Below, one piece after another: positions 21,241 through 29,598 of a DNA stretch of 29,598 nt. Location: NCBI GenBank assembly GCA_019649035.1, contig BMAT01005602.1, positions 9,293 through 38,890 on the forward strand. Reading direction: 5' to 3'. The notes under the pieces are model-generated. The model saw only the letters and a list, made by a program, of their open reading frames with translations, did not search any database and was not told the DNA's origin. Source of the stretch: Elysia marginata. Taxonomy: Eukaryota > Mollusca > Gastropoda > Plakobranchidae. The stretch's first letter is position 1; every line of letters begins with the position of its first letter. A program made the position numbers and the translations under genes.

Positions 21241-21862
21241 ATTGACACAGAATTTTGCATGCGAATAGATATATGTCAAATGATTTTTTTTTTTGCTTTT
21301 TTGGTGCCGGAATGCGTCATTTATTACCAGCCAAATAAAGTTCAGTATGGTTATGCGCAGTTTGAACTTCATAGACATCTAAAGGGCATTTTGTCCCTGC
21401 CATCTTTGATTAGATTCAACGTGGGTGAAGACGAGCCAGCATGGAACAAGGGGCATCAAACTATCATAGGTTACGTTATATTTTTGTAATACAATAATGT
21501 GAACTCAAATTGTGAATACAATTATTACTAGCCAGTCCACTTTTAGAAAAGTTTTTGGATGTTTGAAGTGTGGTATTATCGATGCTGTTATTATTTACGC
21601 AATGTTTTTACTATTAAATAATTAATTACAAAACGTACGGCCATCTTCCTTGCTTGTGCTTCCTAGCTGTTCGACGTTCACGTTAAGTTTTAGAATTTAC
21701 ATTTTTACATCCTTATAGGGTGATTTTTTAAAAATTTAAACTTAGAGGATTTTTGCCTTAACCAAACTATTCATTTGGGTAAAATTAGATGAAAAATAGT
21801 GAAAAAAAATTTTTTTGTGAATTTCTGGTATTACATAACGACTAAATATGGCGGCCATCTTG

Positions 21863-22215
21863 GAATTTTGTATATATAATTTCTTTTTGCTAAAACTTTT
21901 TTGTTTATCCATCAATTGTCCTGAAATTTGGTGGGCAACATCTCAGATACTTTATAAAAAATCATACAGAAGAGTTTTTCAATTTACAAATTTCTTTTTC
22001 CACAGTACTAGAATGAAGTTCAGTACAATCAAAGCCGTGCGATTTCTATCGATAATTGATACTTTTCATAATGATAAAAAAAACTGAAAAGGGTTATGGA
22101 CAAATCCTTCTGTATGATTTTAGCTTAGCCCTCCAGAAAGGTTGAGTAAAAATTTCAGACCAATTGGATGAAAGACAAAAAAGCCTTAGTAATTTTAGTG
22201 AAAAAAAAAGTTAAT
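21863..22215. repeat. Long imperfect inverted repeat (fold-back)
   Basis: The left arm (about 21863-21972) and right arm (about 22107-22215) are complementary with many differences. Best matched are AAATCATACAGAAG against CTTCTGTATGATTT and CTGAAATTT against AAATTTCAG, with AACTTTTTTGT opposite ACAAAAAAG. The arms surround about 135 bases. It looks like an old fold-back or MITE; ATGGCGGCC lies just outside the left arm. Confidence 0.55.
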
Positions 22216-22219
22216 TTTG

Positions 22220-23150
22220 AGAAAATGGACGATAAAGTTTACGGAAGCCAAAAAACATGGATAATCATGCAAAAAAAGATAAAAAAATGGGGTTTACAAA
22301 ACGGCCTGCAGCAGCCACAAATAGAAAGTTAGAGTTTCCGGGTTTGTCTTGCTAAAAAGAGCATAAAAATACGAGCATGACGATACTAAATTTAGTATAC
22401 TGGTATCGTTGCAAACAACCGTTGCTAAGGCATATTTAGAGAGAAAAGGCTGTGTCTCAACAAAATATGAGTTTAGTGACGATGGTACTCACCTTACGAA
22501 AAATCAAATTATGACAAAAAATCAAACTTTTGATGCTAAATGGCATTTGTTTACCTTAGATAAATGGTTTGGGAAGGTAATTACGTTGATTTCAATTTGA
22601 TGATAATTTTTCACCGATACCCGAATATTTGACCTCACATGCCCTTAAGCTATGAAAGTTTTCTCCAAAAAAAAAAAAATTATATTTTATAACCCAAGAT
22701 CCCAAAAATTAGAATTGAAAATTTAATAGTTTATAGTTTCAAGTGGTCGAGATTTCCAAATTTAAAATACAAACTGACCGTTTTTCGCAATTGTAAATAA
22801 TATAAACGACAATGGGAACATCATCAAATCCAAATATGCAAAAGTACAGAATATACAAATACTTTTTGAAAAAGAGATTGCAATCGGGGAAAATATCTTA
22901 AGTAAAAGGACCTGTCCTGAGATGAGATACAGCACCCATAAGCAAAACATCGAGCACTGTGAAAACCCTGTCATCATAATATGAAGCTTTTGGAGAAGCA
23001 CCAGTATTTATATATATATACAGGAGATCTGCAATCACTGGGCTACCGAAACCACAAATTAAATATATTCTACAACGTGTTGACCTTCACAAAAAATCCT
23101 GATACTCGAGTTAGGCCTACATCTGGAAATTTCGATCTAGAACATGGCGG
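22220..23150. other. A+T-rich DNA with small palindromes, no gene seen
   Basis: Contains a perfect 14-base palindrome TACTAAATTTAGTA near 22384-22397, a poly-A run near 22667 and a TA microsatellite near 23009-23021. No protein similarity is recognised. Confidence 0.5.
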
Positions 23151-23152
23151 CA

Positions 23153-23359
23153 TTAATTTGCTGCGTCTATGACTCTTTTGTTATCCGTGAAGACCGGTAT
23201 TAGAGAGCTTTGTGTGGAGTAGCTTTCCTCCCCTTTCACAGCACCAGACAATGTCATGTGCTTGCAGTTCCGGTCTGACCACAGTGTAACCTGTCTAGAT
23301 TTCAACGCAGGATAATCTTTGATTGTGACGGAAGTTTTATAGGGAACAACAGCGGTATA
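23153..23359 (-). CDS. Possible terminal exon of an unrecognised minus-strand gene, or a fragment
   Basis: A 68-codon frame ends in TAA (23155-23153). It is preceded on the minus strand by TTTAGTTATTGCAG, an acceptable splice acceptor, ending at 23360. The peptide begins YTAVVPYKTSV and contains ALKSRQVTLWSDRNCKHMTL; its composition looks protein-like rather than random. Upstream on the same strand (23378-23560) another frame has a cysteine pair (SRICCGG) but no confident donor joins it. I do not recognise a family. It could equally be a chance frame in decayed repeat DNA. Confidence 0.25.
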   Translation of the reverse strand, partial: YTAVVPYKTSVTIKDYPALKSRQVTLWSDRNCKHMTLSGAVKGEESYSTQSSLIPVFTDNKRVIDAAN

Positions 23360-23699
23360 CTGCAATAACTAAACTACGCGAGCATCTATTCCGATACTGT
23401 TCATTGTGTATGGACCACCACAACAGATCCTGGAGCCAGGCTCACATTTGGTATTGAGAGCGGTCAAGTTGGCAACACCAGCTTTCTCGATGACCCACTC
23501 GTTGACACCGATAAAAACAACCAGGCAGCTCGTCAACTGGCTAGATCGTTGAGATGACGCCCGTTACAACTTTGCCACGCATCTGGGATTCACACCTGAA
23601 GAGTGAAAGTTTCGGTACTCGTCCAGGTTTTCAGGCCCACTGAAAAGCAGAAACATCACTGAAAGGACTGATAACTTTCCCTGTAAAAAGTCAGCAAGT

Positions 23700-24300
23700 A
23701 CTAGGTGTATGTGCGAGGGAGTACTTCTCTCCTTTTTATGTACACAGATGGTTTTTGCGACAATACCCGTTTAAACTGTGTGCTGGAGACACTCCTTGAG
23801 AGATACAATATGTCCCGATAGTGGTGCCCGGGACTACAGGAAATCAACACATGAGTGAGACACATCCGCATTGCTTCCATTGGCAACCTTGGTCTTCACC
23901 AGAAAAGAGAAGAAAAGATTAGTACACTGCCATATAGAATATTTTGATTTACAAACTCTTCTACCAGTAATACTTGCTTCCTACACATTACAGTTATTTC
24001 AAATGAAGGTTTATCCTAAATATTACCACAACATGAGTTGAAGTGGATACTTGCATCCTTCTACTACATTTTTCTAAAAATAAAATATGCTTTTTATGAG
24101 ATTTAAGCCTTTGCCTTTGAGATATATGACCATCTGATCGGAAAATCTCTTTTCGCGCCTAAAACTTTCAGAAAAGAAAAACAGACACAACCGCCAACGT
24201 TTGATTCTTTTCTGGTATCAACTGTTCTGCCCTCCTTAAAAGTTAAATACAGAGAAGACTGCATACTTATATTGACCATATTTTAACCTCCTATCATAAT
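23700..24300. other. Intergenic DNA, nothing recognised
   Basis: Short frames only; no family or repeat similarity recognised before the LINE remnant. Confidence 0.4.
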
Positions 24301-25120
24301 GATTGTACACCGAAGAAGATCCTATTCAACTTGATAGTGACATTCTCTGGCAAACCAATACTGAACATGAGTTGAACAAAGTTAGACCAAATGTTTTGAT
24401 AATCTGAACTTTCTCCAAAATAGAACTGTCTCTTTTGTACTAAAGACCTAGAACCCTTTCCAACAATCTATTCTCTGATTCCGGTTCTTTTCATTGCACT
24501 GTGAAGGTGTGCTAGATTACATTCCTAAGGTTCTTTTTTATTTCAACAAAAGAGATGCTCTCTAGGTCCCTACCATTGTTATCCCATTAGCACATAACCA
24601 TCGCCTCACACTTCTCGTGATTTAGTCGAAGGCCATAAAAAGCGCCGAAGTCTTTATTTCAGCAAGAGCTTCTCTAAATTCTACTGGATCTTATAATATT
24701 AAGATGGTATAATCGGCGTATTCTTTAATTTTTGTTACATGAGTTGACGAAGGTGGCGTCACATCTTTGATGTTTTCTTCCTGCCTAAAATTGATAGCAA
24801 ATAGTTCCACTGCTATTATGAAAAGCAGAAGGGAAATAGGACATCCTTGTCTAACACATCTATATAGAAACAATTCCTTCAATAAAATCCGATATTTAAA
24901 ACAACTGCTGTTCGCTTGTTTAATAGAGTTTTCTTCCATTTAACAAAGTTTTCTCAAAATCCTAACATGCTGCTATCTTCTTCTATCAAGTGTGTTTCTT
25001 TTAAAGAAACTATTTGAAAATTTTTGTTTTTGAGCTTCTGAGAAGTGCTTTCTTTTTATTGTTAAGTCTGAACACGTGCACATTTAGGGTTGCCGTGTTC
25101 AATGCACGAGCTATGTAGTA
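24300..25120 (-). mobile_element. LINE ORF2 remnant with internal deletion (endonuclease start joined to RT)
   Basis: From about 25110 downwards the minus strand first shows an endonuclease start: LNVHVFRLNNKKKALLRSSKTKIF then KKHT, matching 'NVNGLR...K.K..IICLQETH'. Within about 50 bases it continues with reverse transcriptase: FEKTLLNGRKLY, then CVRQGCPISLLLFIIAVELFAI and KIKEYADYTILIL. These match the RQGCPLSPLLF and YADDT boxes, the latter with Tyr in place of the second Asp. FGAFYGLRLNHEKCEAM follows. About 1.2 kb of normal ORF2 is therefore missing between them. It is probably of the L1/Tx1-like group. Several other breaks are present. Confidence 0.7.
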
Positions 25121-25199
25121 TTACGAATCCATATCATAACTCCGAGGTTTTCGGGACGAGGGCACTTTGCTCGGCATATGGGTGTCTCGCTGTGATCTC

Positions 25200-25790
25200 A
25201 TACAGCTAAGCCACTTGTTCCCATCTTGAAACTCTCTTATATCCTTCTCTTCACCTTTGACTTGGCTGTGCCGTTTTCCTCCAGGTCTCCACCCACCACC
25301 AAGCCCCTTATCATCATCCGGTATTTGCTTTTTTTCTATGCTGCGGCAATTCCTTCTATTCTATTTTTTTCTGGAGTCTTTATCCTACTCCCCTTTTTGC
25401 AATTTAAAAATGCTTTCTTTACCATTTTCGGATTCACTATCTTTCCTGTTTAATAGTTATGCTAGATTGTTTGTTTCATATTTTCTTTTTTCGACACCTT
25501 TTTTCCTTTTCGCCCTTTTCTTTTTTATTTATCTAACCATCTGGTTGTACCCTTTCTGCTATATCCTGTGTATTTTGGGTAACATCAGATCTTCTTCGAC
25601 TTCTTTCCCTTGTTTACTCCCCTCTGCTGTGCAATTTGAAGCCATGTGCCCTGGCTTCTGGCACGATAAGCAGAGATTTATGTCAGCCCTTTTTCTGTAG
25701 AAGAGTTTGGCCTAGCTATAAGGACTCCTTCAAGTTCAATTCTAGTTTTGAGGAGGTCCATATAGGCAAACCGTCTACCCGACCACCAAT
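25200..25790 (-). mobile_element. LINE ORF1 remnant with CCHC zinc knuckle
   Basis: Immediately 5' (minus strand) of the ORF2 remnant, the frames read KTRIELEGVLIA, then CLSCQKPGHMASNC at about 25672-25630, a clean CxxCxxxxHxxxxC zinc knuckle. A lysine-rich stretch follows. ORF1 proteins of several LINE clades end in such knuckles. The order ORF1 then ORF2 on the same strand suggests a single element spanning about 25790 to 24300. Confidence 0.6.
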
Positions 25791-25806
25791 CAGTCAACCT
25801 CCCTTT

Positions 25807-25899
25807 CCAAAACGCGGAGTGTGCTCTTATGAACCTCCAAAACGCGGACTTTTCTGTCTGCCAAAACGCGCACATACAAGGCATGCCAAAGCGCGGACT
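25807..25899 (+). repeat. Four-copy short repeat CCAAAACGCGGACT
   Basis: Copies start at 25807, 25837, 25861 and 25886 (spacings 30, 24 and 25), with one or two differences each. The intervening bases are unrelated. Confidence 0.7.
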
Positions 25900-25928
25900 A
25901 TCGAAAGAGTGTTTATTTGACACACTGT

Positions 25929-26065
25929 CAGTCAGTCATTGAGTCAGTCAGTCATTAAAAAAAAAAAACACTCAGCGGATGTTGAACTCGGCATGCAGCT
26001 TTGCTTGAGCTCTCTTCTTCTCTCTGTCACACACACACACACTCTCTCTCTCTTTCTCTATCAAG
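25929..26065. repeat. Simple repeats: CAGT units, poly-A, CA and CT tracts
   Basis: GTCAGTCAGTCATTGAGTCAGTCAGTCA near 25929-25957 is followed by a 12-base A run, then ACACACACACAC and CTCTCTCTCT near 26029-26053. The MULE fragment begins straight after. Confidence 0.8.
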
Positions 26066-26078
26066 CTCAATCAATCTT

Positions 26079-26700
26079 CACCTGGACTTGGAAATAGCAG
26101 CACATCGCGCCGCAAAGAGCATCTTTCCAAGTTGCACCATCATAGCGTGTCATTTCCACGTGAGCCAAGCTTGGTATAGGAAAATACAGTCATTAAACTT
26201 CACGAAAGAATACAAAGATTCCTCCTCTTCCATCGGCTCGTGGCTGAAACTCTTCTTTGGCCTACCAGCACTTCCACCATCAGCTGTCGGCGATGGCTTT
26301 GCGGACATTCTTTTCCCAAGGATACCAGACGACCCAAGAGCATCGCTCTTTTCGGACTACATTGTGTCCACGTATATTGACGAATTTTCAGAATTTCCAC
26401 CGGCGATTCGGGCGTCCGACAACATAAAGGGCAGAACAACAAATGCGTGCGAGAGTTTTCACTGCCACTTTTCGAAATACTTCAATTGTCCACACCCAAA
26501 TATATTTGTGTTCATCGAGGCAGTTGATGAAGAAATGAAAAAGTCCACACTCAAGATAAGAGCAGTGAGAAACCGCAGTTGAGGCAAGACCAAAGTGACT
26601 GAAGCCATCAAGCAGAAGGAAGCGTGTGTGACAGACTTCAGGATGGGAACAATAACAATGGAACAATTTATTCATGTTATTGGAAAAAGATGCTTCCCAC
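26079..26700 (+). mobile_element. MULE (Mutator-like) transposase C-terminal fragment
   Basis: Reads LHLDLEIAAHRAAKSIFP, then IIACHFHVSQAWYRKIQSL, WLKLFFGLPALPP, and GRTTNACESFHCHFSKYF with CPHPNIFVFIEAV. This is the core order of animal MULE transposases: the second catalytic Asp (LDLE), the CX2H motif (CHFH), the 'WLKLFFGLPFLPP' helix and the catalytic Glu (NACESFH). The N-terminal half with the first Asp and the zinc finger is missing. The frame stops at 26580-26582, while recognisable sequence (EQFIHVIGK) continues to about 26690. No terminal inverted repeats were found. Confidence 0.8.
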
Positions 26701-27770
26701 TGTGCCTTAGTTGTGATTTCTATGGAGATTTTTTCTGGACTTGACTTCTTTTAAAAACCTGATAACACCTCATGCTATCTAAGAGAAAAGTATGAGTAAG
26801 CTAGCGAAAAGAAATAATGGAAAAATTAGCAATGGTCAATAATAACAGCTACCTACTCTGTATGAAAAGACTATGATTAATGATTCTTTCAATCGTTAAC
26901 CGCCTGACTCTAAATTATCTTCAGTAACTATTTCTCTGCTTCTGTCGCCCAAGACGACTCTGTTTTTATAGCCTACTATGTCCTTACGAGTTTATTTCAT
27001 CTTTTGCAAAATTTCCATTTTGAACAAGGGTTCCTCCATTTCGAAAACACCATTACCATAGATTCACTATTCCTAAGCCATAGGGTTTGACGTAATTTAA
27101 GTTTATAAAGTAAATACCGCTTCAACTGATCATCACTGAGCTCCAATGCTCTTAACACAGCAAACAATATTAACTTTTCTCTTCACGACCATAAATTTGA
27201 TAAAAAGGTGATTTGCCATGCCAACCGCCAGCCTATACATGTGAACAGTAATCTTTTAAAATAATGGACATCCTCAGTTCGATAAAGACTATGGCCCATT
27301 TTTAATGGTCTGGAAAGGCACTCATTTAAGTTTGTTTGTATCCAAAATCGAGTAGGCAGACTTCATATTAACCGGGAACAGAACTGGTAGAACATTTCTT
27401 TTCATGGAACAGATTCATAAGTTGTTTTTTTTTTGGTACCATATCAAATTTTGTACGTTTCGATAACATAACAAAAGGCGACTTTGGACAAAAATCTTTT
27501 CAGTCACACCTTACAAAAACTTTCTTTAAAAATAAAAGCCTATCCATGGAAATATGTGAAAGTCGATTTGAAATTCATATACGTATTTTAGAATTTGATA
27601 AAATGTCAATTATTTTCACCATCCTAAAATGTCCAACCAGCTAACTTTCTGTGTAGCTTTCAAAAACTTTCAGACTTTTCAGGTATTTGCATGGAGTTTT
27701 GTTCACTAAAGTAATAAATATTGTTACAAGTGGAACCTAGAAAACAAAGTAGTACGTAGCCTTTATGTTA
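26700..27770. other. A+T-rich DNA upstream of the receptor gene
   Basis: No coding or repeat similarity is recognised. It should hold the promoter and 5' UTR of the downstream receptor gene, but no core element can be picked with confidence. Confidence 0.45.
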
Positions 27771-27772
27771 AA

Positions 27773-28880
27773 ATGATTTGTTTGAAAATGCCACAAAATC
27801 AGCATAAATCGGTAGTGGTGACACTCTGTACGACATTTATTGTGATATCTTGTACTTTGGGTCTGGGTCAAGTTATTCCTAGGCCAGAAAAAAAGCTAGA
27901 AATGTTTACGAAAAGAAAAAATTCATCTGTAAAAGTGTTCAGGAATAAAAGTCTATCAAGCACGTTCTTGAGCATGAATGAAGTATCGATTTGGACTCAA
28001 CTTTTATCGACAACTTCGGAAATAACCCGCTTCATAATTTGTGGAAAAAATGTGCATGGCAGAAGTAGAAGAATGGCCCTCCAGGATCCAAAAAGCTCAG
28101 TTTTTATTTATACTGAGGAATTAGCCAAAGTCAACGCAGAGCTAGACAAATTTGTTTCCTGTCCTAAAATTGAAATGAAAGTCGTTCATTGGATTGTGAA
28201 CGCATTATGTGATCACCAGGAAATTCAAAAGATTCTGATGACATCTTTAGACATGGAGTCTGACATTAGAAGTGTTGTAGTAGCCAGCAGTTACGCGCAC
28301 TTCATCCAAATGGTTCTCAACATTGTCGCTACAAATGTAGATTTTAAATGGAGAAGATTTCTTCATGCTACAGAGTGGTTTGTTTTTACTATTGATCGAC
28401 CAACTAATGGTTCCCCTATCCTTAATGAAAAGAATTTACCTGATTTCGTGACTGCTCTTTCTCCTCACGAATCTCACATAGAACTACACCAAAAATCAAG
28501 GATACAGCCTATGAAATACATTCTGCAAATACCTTTTAACAAGAAAATCTTGAAGCCTTTTCAGGTTAACAGCAAATTCTCGCCCTCGATGAATCAATCT
28601 TTCCTTTCCCAACATTTGCGGAAAAATGCGGTTACTTACTTGTCCTCACAGAAATCCGTAATGGCGGGCATGCACATTCCTACAGTGGTTATTGAGTCAA
28701 AACCAGATCGATCTGCTTTTCACGAAACTGACAAAAAAGATTTGTCCTGGGCTGGGTTCAACATAGATATCCTAAACTTGCTTAGCGAGGCTCTTGGGTT
28801 CTCAGCCGAGCCATTCCCAGTGACGGACGGCGGTTTTTACAGCGTATTCAAAGCTGAAGGAAAAATCTTGGGTCTAACAG
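27773..28880 (+). CDS. Ionotropic receptor / glutamate receptor-like gene, first exon (partial gene)
   Basis: A single open exon encodes 369 codons plus one base and ends at a strong donor, ACAG|GTAAGT (28881). Residues about 13-32 are hydrophobic and suit a signal peptide. About 265 residues of divergent ectodomain follow. From about residue 297 (HIPTVVIESKP) the chain enters the S1 ligand-binding lobe: LSWAGFNIDILNLLSEALGF (324-343), then FPVTDGGFYSVF and ILGLTG. These correspond to the 'W.GF.IDLL..LA..L.F...PV.DG.YG....G...G(M/L).G' signature of ionotropic glutamate receptors and protostome IRs. The glutamate-binding Arg, the pore and S2 lie in later exons outside the window. ATG 27773 is used; ATG 27788 is also possible. 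A short N-domain without clear periplasmic-binding similarity favours the IR class. Confidence 0.75.
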
Positions 28881-29598
28881 GTAAGTAATGTTCAATCATT
28901 TCTGTGAAAATAAACGGAAAAGATGTCAGGAAAAGTGTAAAACTTGCTAATTCCATTTATACTATTATAGTTCATAATGTAGTGAATTCCTTTTTTTTAA
29001 TTGTAACTAATTTTCGTTTCAATATATATTTGTTTTTATTCTACCGTTTTTCTCATTATTTCTTTTGCTATGTAATTCCGCTACGAATTCCGTGATATTA
29101 AGGCCCCTTTTCTCTTACTACCCATTTCTCCAGGACTCCATTCTTTAGATCTAAGTTTATAAAAAATTTTGTTTTCTCAACTCATCCCTTTTATATATAT
29201 ATATATCTATATCTATAAATGAGGAGCGCATGAATATAAAAAAAAAGCTTTGGTAGAGTTCTCCTAGACCGTTTACGATAAAAGCGTCATATGTGTTTGA
29301 AATGCCTTTAAAAAAACTGTATATTTTGGTAAAAGGAAAAAATTCAAAAATAAAACACGACAAAAAAAAATAAATATCCATTGTTTTTATAAGGAACTAT
29401 TTTCTTTTGCGCTTCTTTACTTCCGTCTTCTTGGAAGTTGTTGTGAAGTGGCGTCACGTCAAAATTAGTGAAAGGTTTGGTTTCAAGAGGTAATTGTGAT
29501 TATCGCCTTTAAATTTGATTTTGTTATGAAGTTTAATATGTCAAAAATCTCTATGAATCCAGATTCGATTGAACGAAGACGGGGAACAATCTGATCTA
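28881..29598 (+). other. First intron of the receptor gene (to window edge)
   Basis: No frame here resembles the next expected segment of the ligand-binding domain (GE(L/I)... with the Asp-rich S1 continuation), so the intron extends beyond the window. A TA microsatellite lies near 29194-29206. Confidence 0.55.

Noticed and set aside
21848-22087. A small plus-strand protein of 79 residues
   Set aside because: It lies across one arm of a fold-back repeat and has the composition of A+T-rich non-coding DNA.
25257-25700. A hydrophobic plus-strand membrane protein
   Set aside because: The T/C-rich plus strand gives Phe/Leu/Ser runs by composition; the minus strand carries a LINE ORF1 with a zinc knuckle.
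25807-25899. A CRISPR-like array
   Set aside because: Core units are only 14 bases, spacings are 10-16 bases, copies are imperfect and the genome is eukaryotic.

Overview
The window is eukaryotic: A+T-rich, with spliced genes and a dense layer of decayed interspersed repeats. The mix of repeats suggests a lophotrochozoan, most likely a mollusc. It includes several LINE families, a Penelope-like element, two tRNA-derived SINEs, short inverted-repeat elements, a MULE fragment and simple repeats. The species cannot be fixed from the sequence.

Two host genes can be supported. The first, on the + strand at 1995-10218, is a five-exon gene for a predicted 395-residue protein. All four introns have GT-AG ends and the codon phases join exactly. 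Its N-terminus resembles the winged-helix N-lobe of the tRNA 2'-phosphotransferase Tpt1/KptA. This is followed by an elongin BC-box-like helix, a short leucine-rich repeat block and a very acidic tail. The ADP-ribosyltransferase C-lobe of Tpt1/KptA is absent. The second gene, on the + strand from 27773, shows only its first exon. That exon encodes a leader, a divergent ectodomain and the start of the S1 ligand-binding lobe of an ionotropic receptor or glutamate receptor. The rest lies past the right edge.

Layout: 1-600 is the 3' end of a LINE. 600-1990 is upstream DNA with no gene seen. 1995-10840 is the KptA-N/LRR gene, with a LINE remnant in intron 3 and a Penelope-like remnant with a hammerhead-like motif in intron 4. 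10840-12690 is featureless A+T-rich DNA. 12700-14480 is an RTE-type LINE on the minus strand, abutting a GC-rich terminal-inverted-repeat element at 14483-14938. A SINE lies at 16331-16560 and another LINE 3' end at 16920-17675. A nearly perfect palindromic element is at 17808-18026 with a second hairpin beside it. 18180-19960 is a decayed copy of a multi-copy invertebrate protein family of unknown function, split by a SINE. 20120-21240 is a degenerate repeat array and 21863-22215 a fold-back. 24300-25790 is a LINE (ORF1 plus a shortened ORF2) on the minus strand. 26079-26700 is a MULE transposase fragment. The receptor exon closes the window.

The two host genes show no functional link. The KptA-N/LRR architecture is the strongest candidate for something undescribed.
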